A DNA stretch of 64,000 nt from the NCBI GenBank assembly GCA_950022655.1, contig OX465579.1:42449950-42513949 (forward strand). The letters run 5' to 3'. Both the position numbers and the translations under genes were made by a program. Origin of the DNA: Alentia gelatinosa. Lineage: Eukaryota; Annelida; Polychaeta; Phyllodocida; Polynoidae. How positions within the stretch are numbered: position 1 is the first letter of the stretch; every line of letters begins with the position of its first letter. Positions 1 to 10,877 of the stretch are shown here, one piece after another. The notes under the pieces were generated by a model. That model did no database searches, had not been told where the DNA came from, and worked only from the letters and a program-made list of their open reading frames with translations.

Positions 1-2440
1 ACAGTCTATAGTTAACCTGAATCGCATATAGGCCAAAAATATCATGTGAACAGAAAGCACCCTCTGAAGGGTATCGAATAATCCTCCATTTGAAGGGTAT
101 CGAATAATCCTCCAACAGACCAAGTAAATAAGAACCTGTAGATCGGTGCCAAGAACGGAGGAGGGGGCGTCTCTCACCCAAACTAAATCCTCAACGAGAA
201 CATGAAAACCCACAAAAGGAGCAAGAGTACGTGTATAATAATCATTGACCAGATCCCTGCTAGCATCTCAGATTATGTGGAAAAATAACGTGTACTCTAT
301 CTGTGGTCATTTTTTGTCAGACATAAACTCCTGTCAACACAAGTGATCTGATATATTGGAAGGTAACATGACACGTATTTACATTAGTTGATGCACTCCG
401 AAAAGCTACCCACACATCAGAGATAGACTCCCAAAGTCAGTCTCTAGAAACCCTTCACAGATGTAGTGGCCTTGTGATCAGCAATTTCTAAATTCATATT
501 CCCATGAATTAGAAAGGAGTTGAATGCCATATATATATATATAGATCGTAAGAGTGTAATTTCTCTAATCACGCACATTGATTGTCAGAGGAGGCCTTAT
601 TCAGCATAGACTGAATATGGGTCGAGAGAAGATTCTCAAAACTTATTTTAGGAATTTGCCTCAGAAACTGCCATTTTGTGGCACAGCAGAAATTACATGT
701 GTCTAACTTTTATAGTTTGATTGTCTGGTCTAGGCTGAGGGTGGTATTAGCTGTATTGAAAGAGGACGCATTTTACCTATATCTAGATTTTCACCAACAA
801 CAGAAAGAATCATGCCTGTTACAATACCCATGTGTCTTCATGCAATAAACTGGGCAATAAGAAAGCATTACTGAAAAAAATACCAGTCTGCAATATTATA
901 ACAAGAGTAGCCTATGTAATATGTTCGTTTGGTAGTTCACTGTTGAACTACTTTACTCATTCCCTCCGGATGAACAATCCTTACTTACACAAACTCCCTT
1001 GGGTAGGGTAAAAAAACCAACAATGTATCATAAGTCTATACTCCACAGCCCAATACTGGATCTGTTGCGCAAGGAATACCAAGAATACCAAGAGTTCTCA
1101 AGAAAGTTTGGTAGAAATTCTCGTCTCATTAGTCAGATTTTATCCATTGATGTACACAACTCTATATGGCATTACAGCACTAGTCCTCTGAGCTGCAAAG
1201 TTATATGGAAAAGTCGCATTTTTAACTGGCCTCCTGAGAATAGATTGTCTGCATTCGAATTCTAAATCGTAAAATAGCGCGCCAACATTTACAAAGTCAA
1301 CTTACCTTTTCAAAGTAACAGGTTACTATGTGTTTCAGCGCTCTTTAGTTGAGAAGTATGACCGGACATCCCTGTCGTGAGTGAATGTTACTTCATTCTT
1401 GTAAGTTGACTGAGGCTTTAGTCGATATATATATATAGCTGATGTGAGGGAAGAGGTTACCGAGCGAGACGCTGCTCTTCCCTTCTGCTGATTGGTCCGT
1501 CGTCAACCGTGACGCTCAAAGCCGCCCTGTGGTATTCAGGAAGTAGGAAACTTCCTCGTTTGTGTGTGTGGGATAGCTGAGGGGGATACTCTGTTTTTGA
1601 AGATTCTGCTAGATATTGAAGGGAGATTGTAATTTTCTTTCCGGGATTTTATGTAGTGATCTATTTATTTATTTTTTAAGATACATAGAAAATCTAAAAT
1701 CCAAAACCTATAGATTTCACTACCTTGGATTTGAGAATATGTAATATGACAACATCTTTTATGAATCCAAACATGGCGCTGCAGGAAAGTGGTTTGTTCA
1801 TCTATACACCACAGCGTTACCACATGTATAGACCATATATGTAAATGTTGACATATGACTACAACCCTATTGTGCACCCATATAAGCAGTGTATACAACT
1901 TAGTTTTTTTTTGTATATTTGCAAGTATAATGGCTGTATTTGCCACATATGTAGATACAAATATACTGTGCATGATATGTATATGTGGGCATATACATAT
2001 TGTATACATGTTGCTTATATTTGGCATATTCATATACATGTAGACGAAAAATAGAATAAGGTTTACCGACAGTCCTCTGTACATACATTGTCAGATAAGC
2101 CTACCATTCCTTACACCAACCTAGCTGCTGCCACCACCGCCACACTGTTGCCAACCTCGGCAACCATCCCCCCCCCCCCCCAGTCTTTGCTCCTGCCCCC
2201 TGTCGCCAGCCCCACAGCTTAACAACATTCCCTGCCTGAAACGACTGAATCTGGCATCCAACATATGTATACTTATATACATATTATTCAAATGAGACCC
2301 AATCAGGTTTTAAAATCAAGATTGGTAAGATGAGATTGGATTTTCCTTATGATAGGGATGTGTGACAAATTGGAAATAAAAGAAAACTAGTGGTGACCGA
2401 TTTGTGCACATTTACATCAGCGTACACACAAGTACATACA
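1..2440. other. No gene recognised; AT-rich intergenic sequence
   Basis: No coding region with convincing composition or homology is visible. Short open frames at 999-1265 and 1665-2084 are low-complexity and resemble nothing I recognise. Small repeats are present: a 27-bp tandem duplication at about 65-118 containing GAAGGGTATCGAATAATCCT, AT microsatellites near 530 and 1425, and a stretch rich in ATATGT/TATACA words at 1830-2040. A poly-C tract interrupts the sequence near 2170. Confidence 0.6.
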
Positions 2441-2661
2441 TACATAAGGCCCGGGGCCACCGCTGCATTACCCCCATTTCCCAGGTCTAGGTCAAACCCC
2501 CTACTGACGCTGCGGCAGCCTGCAGTTCCTTGATGACTGTCGAGAGCACAGCATATCCAGCAGGGGATATATATGCCTCATAGGAGAGGCGGGGGTTGGA
2601 GCATTGACCTTACTGGTGTCCCCTCCCGTCAGGTCTCCCTTGCTCTGGGCTGGCATATGCT
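2440..2661 (-). repeat. Probable part of a Gypsy LTR (TATA-bearing), cut off by DIRS insertion
   Basis: This GC-rich block stops exactly at the left end of the DIRS element. Read on the minus strand after 13815-13787 and 8961-8897 it forms one continuous GC-rich tract downstream of the Gypsy coding relic. It contains a TATA-like CATATATATCCC at about 2563-2575. I infer it is the distal part of a 3' LTR separated from its element by two later insertions. The outer LTR boundary cannot be fixed because no second LTR is seen. Confidence 0.4.
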
Positions 2662-2691
2662 TCCTACTCACTACGGAACTATTTTCTGTTG

Positions 2692-2728
2692 CCCCAGAAT
2701 ACAGGGAAGATGAACTATGTGATTAGTC
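2692..2728 (+). repeat. DIRS copy 1 left inverted terminal repeat
   Basis: The sequence from CCCCAGAATACAGGGAAGAT through GAACTATGTGATTAGT is matched in reverse complement at 8781-8818, with a few differences (the right arm reads CCCTGTTATCCTGGGG). Terminal sequence outside it, 2662-2691, is matched only by the internal complementary region. Confidence 0.85.
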
Positions 2729-2773
2729 AGTAACGCGCGAACACCGAGAGAGCTCAGACGTATACAGAGCAAG

Positions 2774-2928
2774 GTAAGAGTCCCTTATAAGAAATTACCA
2801 CTTTTTACCGCTTTTACTGAAAATTTTTCAACTATTAACACGTTAGACCCATTGGAGACTACATGTTTTGGGTTTAGTTGAAAAAATTATGAAAACTAAC
2901 CTTTTCTTGGTCTGTTTTCTATTTGCAG
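2774..2928 (+). other. Candidate 5' leader intron of DIRS copy 1
   Basis: A strong donor (AGCAAG|GTAAGAG) and a strong acceptor (TCTATTTGCAG|TTAATC) bound 155 nt between the terminal repeat and the gag start. The unrelated-in-detail copy 2 has a donor and acceptor in the same place (60820-60678). Splicing is inferred from these sites alone. Confidence 0.5.
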
Positions 2929-3055
2929 TTAATCTGCACCTTACGGACGCCTAGAGGCAAGTCTTCAGCGCTCCGTCATAGTTAAGAATACAAGAATAGC
3001 CTCTGCTTACATGGAAAGAGACTATTCTTATGCATGATGTCGGCCTTACAAGCCA

Positions 3056-4483
3056 GTGCAGAACTATAAATCTGCGGAAATTTCAGCACCGATACCCTCA
3101 ACCTCGAGAGGACCCAACATGGCGACCACAGAGGCGGTGAACAAAGGGGCTAAACACCCCATCTCTGAGTCTGACTCCTCGGATGAAGACTACAGACCGA
3201 GGAAGAAACGAATGACTAAGATAATAAGAAGGGTCATCTCAAACCCCTCGGGTTGTGAGAGTTTCTCTCAGCTATCACATGTCGAGAGCGAAAAGTCACG
3301 ACAAAGTTTAACACCCGCACAGAGGTGTAAACAACAACAACAGCAGCCGCCATTGCCTCACCCTTCCCTACCCAATGACTTGGGCCTCCAGCTCATTCAG
3401 TCATTGCTTACGAATACAATCCTCCAGCCTAATCTAAACTGGACGATGAAACTGCCGCAAACAAATGAAGATGTGCAAAATGTGGATAATGTGCAAAATG
3501 ATGATGAAAATGAGGACTATATTCCTGCGCAACACCAGGATGTACCCAGTGATGCGGAACCCGTGCAGGGTACGCAGGAGGACCCCGTACCCCCGCCTCT
3601 ACCCCCCGCTGTAGGGGACGCCAGAGGGGACGCGAAACCCGGTGCAATTACTACCGCAGGCCTGTCCAGGTTTGCGGAAATCAACAAACCAAAATCGTCA
3701 CCGGCTATAGACGATTCACTAGCTGGACTTATTGATTCTTATTTGAATGAAAATGTAGACTACAAAGAGGCAAAGGCGCTTATTGACAAATACCCGCCAC
3801 CAGAAAACATCAACAATATGGCGGTGCCCCTCATGGAGGAGGGGTTCAGAAACGCGAAGGAGATAGACTCTCATTTTAAGAAATCAGATCTACAATTAGT
3901 GAATGCGACACAAGCCATGATGGCTTCCTTTGCGGCCTTATTGCCCTTCATTGAGCTAGCCTTCAAAAGAGGCCAGGAAGACAAGGAACTGAATGATGCA
4001 TCCCAACAAGCTACAGACAGTATAAGATTGTTATTCATAGCGAACTCGTTCATCACAAAAAGGAGAAGGGAAGCGTTTCGCCCTAAACTAGCGCGAGACC
4101 TCGCAGAAGCAACAATTAACTCTCCTTTGAGCAAGAAAACACTCTTCGGAGATGTCAACACTTCCGTAAAAGAAGTCGAGAAGGGCGAGAAGATGGCCAA
4201 AAAACTTTTGGCAAAATCTACAACCAAAACAGACAAACCGAAACAGCAAGAACCATACCAAAATCGCCAGGGCAGATGATTCAACAATCAGTTGGGGTTT
4301 CAAAGCCCAAACCAGCAGTACCAACAGAGATTCCAAGGCCAGAAGAACCAATACGGATACAACAACAACAACGGTCGCTACCAAAACAACGGGTACCAAA
4401 ACAACGGCTACCAGAACCAGAAGCCGTGGTTCAACAAACAGCAGCAACAGACGCAGCAACAACAGACACAGAAAAAGAAATAG
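3056..4483 (+). pseudogene. DIRS gag-like ORF, one internal TGA
   Basis: The frame opens at 3056 (an alternative start is the ATG at 3119, in a good context) and runs 407 residues to a TGA at 4277-4279. It then stays open in the same frame to 4483, giving a Q/N-rich tail ending QTQKKK. Copy 2 has the same tail, ending SQKKK, fused to its gag, so the TGA here is probably a nonsense mutation (for instance CGA to TGA). The N-terminal half is acidic and basic in patches (DSSDEDYRPRKKR). The middle (about residues 220-350) is the conserved part shared with copy 2, including PPPENI/VNNM, KKSDQQLV-type and PFIELAF motifs. No zinc knuckle is visible. The role by analogy is the structural nucleocapsid-like protein. 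The tail overlaps the RT frame by about 200 nt. Confidence 0.8.
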
Positions 4484-6093
4484 AGGTATGTACTAGAAAG
4501 TGTGGAAATGAAAATGACTTTCATATCGATGAACTGTATCTGAAAAATTCTCCTGAAACATTTAAAGCGGGCCAAACAAGTAAATTCTCAAACGCCTGGA
4601 AAAATGTCACAAAAGACCAATGGGTCTTGAATCAGATTAAAGGGGTCAAATTAGACTTTACCTCAACACCTGTTCAGTTAAAACCACCGCAAGAGTACAA
4701 ACTTAGAAATGAGGAAATTTCAAAAGTCGAAATTGAATTGCAGAACATGTTTCAAAAAGGGATAATTGAAAAAGCTTCACATACAAATGGGGAATGGATT
4801 TCCAACATTTTTACAAGACCGAAACCAAACGATAAGGTTAGAATTATCCTGGATTTAACTGAGTTAAACAAACATATAGAATACCAACACTTCAAAATGA
4901 CAACTTTTTCTACTGCATTAGAGCTTGTAGAAGAAAACGATTTTATGGGGTCCATAGACCTTAAGGACGCTTACTATTCTATAAGTATTCGCAACGACTT
5001 CAGAAAATTCCTCAGATTCCGTTGGAAAGGTGAACTGTTTCAATATACTGTGTTGCCAAATGGACTTGCGTGCGCACCACACATTTTCACAAAGCTACTC
5101 AGCCCTGTCTTTGCGCATGTCCGAAAACAAGGTGGAAATTGTTTTGGATACTTTGACGACTCGTTCGTCATAGCAAATTCGCAAATAGATTGTTTTCAGA
5201 CAAAAGAATTGTCTTTCCTAGGTTTCATTATAAATTCAACAGAATTAAAAGTCACTCTAGGTCCGTCAAAAATAGAGAAATTCTTAGACTGTGCAAGCGA
5301 AATTGTCTCCAAAGAATTGATAACAATCCGAGAGTGTGCTATGATGATAGGCCTAATGACAGCATATTCACCCGCTGTTGATTACGGGCTGGCCCACATA
5401 AAATCCCTTGAAAGAGAGAAAAACCATGCACTGGTACAAAACAAAGGAAATTTCAACAAAACAATGAAAATAACGAAATTCGGACTAAAGAACATAAATT
5501 GGTGGGTCAAAAACATCAAAACTTCAGAGAGAATTATTCGCCCACTAACACCTGACAAAGAAATCTCCACTGACGCAAGTCTCATGGGGTGGGGGGCCCA
5601 TTGCAATGGGACCTCAATAGGAGGACGATGGAAAACAAACGAAATCGAACACATCAATGTCTTAGAATTAAGAGCAATAGAACTTGCCCTGAAAAGTTTT
5701 TGTAGGACAAATAATTCGACAGTACATATCCTAGCGGACAATACCACAGCGTTAGCTTACGTTAGGAAACAAGGGGGTATAAAATCACTACCTTGCGATA
5801 GGGTTGCAAAGAACATTTGGGAATGGGCTGAAAAAACTGAGAACTGGGTAACCATCTCCCACCTACCAGGGGTCCAAAACACCATGGCAGACAAAGCATC
5901 AAGGGAATTCAAAGATAACCTTGAAATCCAACTTTCAGACAAACTATTCTCAAAAATAACAAAGTGGGTAGGCCAACCAGACATAGATCTTTTCGCCTCC
6001 TTCAGAAACAACAAATGTGAAATATTTTGTTCCTGGAAACCAGACCCAAAATGCAGTTTTTTGACGCATTTTCAATATCATGGCAGGGTATAA
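4276..6093 (+). CDS. DIRS reverse transcriptase-RNase H
   Basis: A 605-residue frame overlapping gag in a different frame. The first 70 or so residues overlap the Q/N-rich gag tail and are low-complexity, so the true start is uncertain. RT motifs are clear: the SIDLKDAYYSI motif with catalytic Asp near residue 228, LPNGLACAP near 263, and the YFDDS box near 292 (YxDD family motif). RNase H follows, with STDASLMGWG near 431, VLELRAIELA with the catalytic Glu, LADNTTALAYV, and MADKASR. The frame ends just after the DIRS-typical DLFASF...SWKPDP segment. The rest of that region (DAFS, FPPFSL, MPDW) continues in another frame at 6060-6190, so a one-base slip in the T-run at 6057-6062 has broken the protein. 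It copies element RNA into cDNA. Confidence 0.9.
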   Translation: MIQQSVGVSKPKPAVPTEIPRPEEPIRIQQQQRSLPKQRVPKQRLPEPEAVVQQTAATDAATTDTEKEIEVCTRKCGNENDFHIDELYLKNSPETFKAGQTSKFSNAWKNVTKDQWVLNQIKGVKLDFTSTPVQLKPPQEYKLRNEEISKVEIELQNMFQKGIIEKASHTNGEWISNIFTRPKPNDKVRIILDLTELNKHIEYQHFKMTTFSTALELVEENDFMGSIDLKDAYYSISIRNDFRKFLRFRWKGELFQYTVLPNGLACAPHIFTKLLSPVFAHVRKQGGNCFGYFDDSFVIANSQIDCFQTKELSFLGFIINSTELKVTLGPSKIEKFLDCASEIVSKELITIRECAMMIGLMTAYSPAVDYGLAHIKSLEREKNHALVQNKGNFNKTMKITKFGLKNINWWVKNIKTSERIIRPLTPDKEISTDASLMGWGAHCNGTSIGGRWKTNEIEHINVLELRAIELALKSFCRTNNSTVHILADNTTALAYVRKQGGIKSLPCDRVAKNIWEWAEKTENWVTISHLPGVQNTMADKASREFKDNLEIQLSDKLFSKITKWVGQPDIDLFASFRNNKCEIFCSWKPDPKCSFLTHFQYHGRV

Positions 6094-6192
6094 AGGGTTA
6101 TGCTTTCCCACCTTTCAGCTTGATCCTGAAGGTCATAAAAAAGGCAAAGACAGAAGACCCGGAATGGATCTTACTCGTAATGCCAGACTGGC

Positions 6193-7846
6193 GTGAATTG
6201 GAAAGAAGAAGAACAACCTCATCTTCCCACAGACCCAAAATCAAAATTTCCAAAAAGGAGTACCACTAATTTTTTCAATATTATAAACAATAGCCTAGTC
6301 ACAGACCAACAATGTGAAGAGGAAACAGCTGCTTTCCTTTTGGATTCCTGGCAACCGAGCACTAAAAAATCATACAACACATATCTTCAAAAATGGGACA
6401 TTTTCTGCAAAAAGTTAAAAATAGACAAATTAAACCCACAAATTTTTCATGTATGTCAATTCCTTAAAGAATTATCAGACCAGGGGTTCGCCTATGGATC
6501 CATAAACACGGCACGCTGTGCACTTTCCTTCCTACTCCCAACACAACAAAACGGGCAAACAATAGGGACTTCCTACTGGGTAACTCGAGCGATAAGGTCA
6601 GCCTATCTAAAAAAAAACCCAAAACCTAAATACCATCAGTTTTGGGATGTTTCGTTAGTGTTTAATCTCTTTAAAACTTGGGGAAATAACCAATCCCTGT
6701 CATTGGAAAGGTTAACTAAAAAACTTGTCGTGCTTTTCCTACTTATTTCAGGACAAAGGGGACAGGCAATAACTGCCTTGTCAATACAGGTGTTGCCGTT
6801 CAGCGCCGCCTAACGGCCCACTGCCTAGTTACGCGGCCGCTCGGACAAGCACCGCTAGGTCTGGCCATATGTGTATAGGGAACACAGCAATCACACCTAA
6901 AGTGTGAACGGTGGGTGTGCTTACAGAAGTGTTGTTTTTGACAGATTAGATTGTTGGAGTAAACTAGGGCATTGTATTAACGAGTCTGGGCTGTCTAAAC
7001 TTTATAGTTGATAATCATCTTGGTTTTAACTTGGAAAAAGATAAGCATATTATAGCAAGACCTGCCAATGTATTAGTGTGTATGCAGTTTTGGTGTCCCT
7101 GTGTTATCTAAGGTATATCTAAAGTATCATTGAGGTGATATGCATGTATGATACATCAAATTGTAGCTGGAATACCATAGAATACGATGAAATCATTGTT
7201 ATTTCTCTGAAAATGAGATACATGGGTCTTATGAACGTATTACGCTCATATACTGATAGATCCAATGCTAAAGAATACGTTGCCAAGTGAATGTTTGGCT
7301 ACAGCCGTGGCGTAGCTAGGGAGATAAGGTCCGACACCGGCCAACGGAAAAAGGCCTATTGACAATATGTCTACACTGGACGACGGCAGCGTCTCCTTTG
7401 TATTAACAACACTGATGAAGACGGCAAAGACTGGGGAACCGTTGAAGACCGTGGTCTTAAAACCGTTCAACAAATGTACGACCATCTGCGTAGTACAAAC
7501 AATACATGATTACTTAGAGGTAACAAAATCACTACGAAATTCCCAACAACTAGTACTTTCGTATAAAAAAACCCTTAAGCCAATTCACCAAGACACAGTA
7601 TCCAGATATGTCATTCACACCTTAACACTTAGCGGAATCGATACAAAAACCTACACCGCCCACTCCACCAGAGGGGCTAGCACCTCTGCAGGTGCCAAGT
7701 TGGGTGTGAAAGCCAGCGAGCTGTTGGCACACGGGTCATGGAAGTGTGAACGAACCATGGGCCGTCACTACAAGAAGAAAGTGGAAACAACAACAAAATC
7801 AAAAACAGTTGCAGAAGCAATACAGGAAGATAATGCTTCAGACTAA
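6193..7846 (+). pseudogene. DIRS tyrosine recombinase, interrupted by an insertion
   Basis: The frame 6193-6786 carries the N-terminal core-binding half (SWQPSTKKSYNTYLQKW region) and the first catalytic Arg in ISGQRGQA. The frame resumes at 7361 and runs to 7846 with AHSTRGAST (HxxR), GSWKCERTM and the MGRHYKK box holding the nucleophilic Tyr. Alignment with copy 2 shows that residues on either side of 6786/7361 should be adjacent, with the same spacing in both, so 6787-7360 is foreign. The recombinase would insert the circular DNA intermediate by strand exchange without making target duplications. The insertion separates the first Arg from the other catalytic residues, so no active enzyme can be made. 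Confidence 0.85.
6787..7360. mobile_element. 574-bp insertion in the DIRS recombinase
   Basis: Starts CAGGTGTTGCCGTTCAG and ends ...CAACGGAAAAAGGCCTATT. It has no coding potential and no similarity to the host element. Near-repeats TTGTCAATA (6778-6786) and TTGACAATA (7358-7366) flank it but do not give a clean target duplication in frame. The CAGGTGTTGCC start recalls hAT ends, but the right end does not mirror it, so the class is open. Confidence 0.55.
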
Positions 7847-8497
7847 TAACAATGGTGTTATTATATGATAAAGGTGCTATTAAAAAGATTCATGTTCTTA
7901 TATGTAATGGTGCTATAAAAACTCTTATGAACATAAAAGATTCAGAACAAATAAAGGCATGCTACACCTTTATAGTTAGATAGTTAGACTTAAGAGATTT
8001 AAAATGTTGTTTCAAGAACTGAAACATATATGAACACTTGATTGATATACAAAATGTAACGATATACAAAAATGTAACGTGCATTTACTGTGATTTTATA
8101 TTTACAAAACCAATGATACATAAAGATGTGATACATGGATGATGTACTAATTGTACTACGTGGTGCCAAATGCATTATTGTGATTTGATCTCAAAAGAAA
8201 CAAGATTATTGTGATTATTTCCATATATCTTAGAAATAACAGGTTCTAGAAGTATTGTTCATATATTTAAGAAATATTTAACCAAGTTGTGTGCTGTAAC
8301 TATATACATAAAAGAGTTCAAAGAACTTAAAACACTACTCTATTAACATAGAGAATCGAGACAGTGATATATGTATGTAAAAACCTTTTACCTGAATAAA
8401 GGAAAAGATTTTGTAAATTGGAATTAATAGGAATACTGGTTATTTATTTTTACAATGGTAGAGTAATAGATAAAATAGATTTTGCACTTTAAAATTC
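7847..8497 (+). other. AT-rich 3' untranslated part of DIRS copy 1
   Basis: No coding sequence. It has several direct short repeats such as ATATACAAAATGTAACG (8045-8080) and AATAAA-like signals (for instance near 7949 and 8394) before the internal complementary region. Confidence 0.55.
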
Positions 8498-8635
8498 TTC
8501 CCTGTATTCTGGGGCAACAGAAAATAGTTCCGTAGTGAGTAGGAATAGATAATTACCCGAGGTACTTACCTAGTACTGAAGGGGAATTGATGTTCCTACG
8601 AGCCTAGGACACTATGATGTGCCCCCGGATAACAG
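8498..8635 (+). repeat. DIRS copy 1 internal complementary region
   Basis: Bases 8498-8544 are the reverse complement of the left terminus (2662-2707). Bases 8543-8635 are the reverse complement of the right terminus (8804-8896). The junction lies at about 8543. In DIRS models this region templates joining of the two ends in circular DNA. With the right terminus it also forms a roughly 90-bp stem. Confidence 0.88.
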
Positions 8636-8780
8636 AGACCCACCTTCCATCCCCGTACATTCCTCCATCATGAAATAATACATATATATTTATAAAAGGT
8701 GCAATATTATTAAACTAATATTTTCTGTTGCTCTCCCATAAAATTCATTTTATCTAATGCGGTATTCTTGCTCAAATACT

Positions 8781-8818
8781 AACTAATCACATAGTTCATC
8801 TTCCCTGTTATCCTGGGG
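8781..8818 (-). repeat. DIRS copy 1 right inverted terminal repeat
   Basis: ACTAATCACATAGTTCATCT through CCTGGGG is the inverse of 2692-2728. The 78 bases after it, to 8896, are unique to the right end and to the internal complementary region. Confidence 0.85.
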
Positions 8819-8896
8819 CACATCATAGTGTCCTAGGCTCGTAGGAACATCAATTCCCCTTCAGTACTAGGTAAGTACCTCGGGTAATTATCTATT

Positions 8897-8961
8897 CACT
8901 GTGGGGGAGGGTCGCTCGGCTACGGCGTCATCCTTCCCGGCCATCAAGCTAAGGGAAACTA
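8897..8961 (-). repeat. Short GC-rich remnant between two insertions
   Basis: These 65 bases lie between the DIRS right end and the CACTG element. Composition and position fit the Gypsy LTR inferred at 2440-2661 and 13787-13815. It is too short to identify alone. Confidence 0.35.
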
Positions 8962-9867
8962 CACTGTAAAAAGTGTGTTTGGTTATACACACCAGACTCT
9001 CTAAACACCGTTTAATTCCCGCACGCTTACAATATCTACACACATGTATCTAAACACCACTCGATTTCAAACACTTGTTCTTCTACTTAAAAGCTTATTT
9101 TTTACACACCTAAACACTTTGCTCCTAAATGTTTAGCCGTTTAGCGTTTACACACTAAGTGTTTAGTTTTACACATATCAGTGTGTATCCCTCCCGGCCT
9201 CGTTTTGATGGCAGCACACTTATTCCCAGCGAGGTGGCCACAACGACTTCCGCATTCCCCAACACAAAATGGCAAGTATCAGAGCTATTATTTATTATTT
9301 CACCTGATTATTGCTTCCAAGATGCTAAATTAGTGGTGGGAAATATGCAATGAGAAAATATCTGACATACATGTATATACTTCACATATACACATACAAG
9401 GTAAGAAAGTAGCATATTATGTAGGTCAAGCAAAAGTCGCATTCACATACACGGTCGGACCTACAGCTATCAGCTGGAAATGTTTTGACAGCTACTGACC
9501 CCAGTCAGCGCATTGTTTCCGCTTTCACACCTATGTGGGGTTACCACATATTCCAGAATCTCAGTCTTATTTGCTAAGATTTGCAATGGGTTGAGAGTGA
9601 ACACATCTTGTACAATTTATCTAATAATGTATTGTGTTTGCAGGTGCACGAGACTGCCAAACCAGTACATACACCGCAGTGCCACAGAGAGTGAGATTGA
9701 CCGGAGTCCCGGGCCAGTTGGTCCCGGGACCCAACTAGTTGTTAGTCCCAGCAACGAGTATATATACACGTTGTTCCCGGCGAGGGACAGTGGTATGGCC
9801 GGGCCTACAAGACAGGGTCAAGGCGCTAACACGTAGGGTGTATCTATCCACCTTACCTGACTTCCCA

Positions 9868-10877
9868 TCTTCTACCCATCTACCTGCCTACTCATCTACC
9901 TGCCTACCCATCTACCTACCCACCCATCTACCCGCCTACCCATCTACCTGCCTACCCATCTACCTGCCTACACATCTACCTGCCTACACATCTGCCTGTC
10001 TACCCATCTATCCATCTACCCATTTACCTGTCTACCTATCAAATGGCCTACCCATCTACCCATCTACCCGCCTATCCATCTACCTGCCTGCCCATCTACC
10101 CATCTACCTGACTACACATCCCCCTGCCTACCCATCTACCTGCCTACCCATTAACCTGCCTACCCATTAACCTTCCCACCCATCTACCTGCCCACCCATC
10201 TACCTGCCTACCCATCAACCTGCCTACCCATCTACCTGCCTACCCATCTACCTGTCTACACACCTACCTGCCTACCCATCTACCTGTCTACCAATCTACC
10301 TGCCCACCCATCTGACTGCCTACCAATCTACCTGCCTACCCATCTACCTGCCCACCCATCTACCTGCCCACCCATCTGCCTGCCTACCCATCTACCATCC
10401 TACTCATCAACCTGCCCACCCATCTACCTGCACACCCATCTACCTGCCTACCCATCTACCTGCCTACCCATCTACCTGTCTAAACACCTACCTGCCTACC
10501 CATCTACCTGTCTACCCATCTACCTGCCCACCCATCTACCTGCCTACCCATCTACATGCCTACCCATCTGTCTGCCTACCAATCTACCTGCCTACCCATC
10601 TACCTGCCTACATACCTACCTGCCTACCGGTCTGCCTGCCTACCTATCTACCAGCCTACCCATCAACCTGCCCACCCATCTACCTGCCCACCTATCTGCC
10701 TGCCTACCCATCAACCTGCCTACCCATCTACCTGCCTACCCATCTACTTGCCTACCCATCTACCTGCCCACCCACCCATCTACCTGCCTACCCATCTACA
10801 TGCCTATCTTATCTGCCTGCCTACCCATCTACCTGCCTACCCATCTGCCTGCCTATCAATCTACCTGTGCACCCATC
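9868..10877 (+). repeat. 16-bp minisatellite, array A
   Basis: About 60 tandem copies of a unit close to CTACCTGCCTACCCAT, with variants such as CTACCTGCCCACCCAT and CAACCTGCCTACCCAT. It translates to repetitive PTHLPAY-type frames that should not be read as proteins. Confidence 0.92.

Larger units (their letters stand above)
2662..8896 (+). mobile_element. DIRS-like tyrosine-recombinase retrotransposon, copy 1
   Basis: A 6.2-kb element with gag, overlapping RT-RNase H and tyrosine recombinase frames in DIRS order. It has no LTRs. Instead the inner parts of both ends are inverted repeats (2692-2728 and 8781-8818), and an internal complementary region at 8498-8635 joins the complement of the left terminus (TTCCTACTCACTACGG) to the complement of the right terminus (ending GGTAATTATCTATT). 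That junction arrangement is diagnostic of DIRS circular-intermediate replication. There is no evident target duplication, as expected for recombinase-mediated insertion. A nonsense codon in gag, a frameshift after RNase H and a 574-bp insertion in the recombinase make it non-autonomous now. It seems to sit inside an older Gypsy LTR. Confidence 0.9.

Noticed and set aside
999..1265. Possible 88-residue protein
   Set aside because: No recognised similarity, poor composition, no splice or promoter context.
1665..2084. Possible 139-residue minus-strand protein
   Set aside because: Low-complexity ATATGT-rich DNA open in several frames.
6787..7360. The recombinase interruption as a spliceable intron
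   Set aside because: CAG|GTG at the left could serve as a donor, but the right border (CCTATTGAC) has no AG at the point where the frame must resume.
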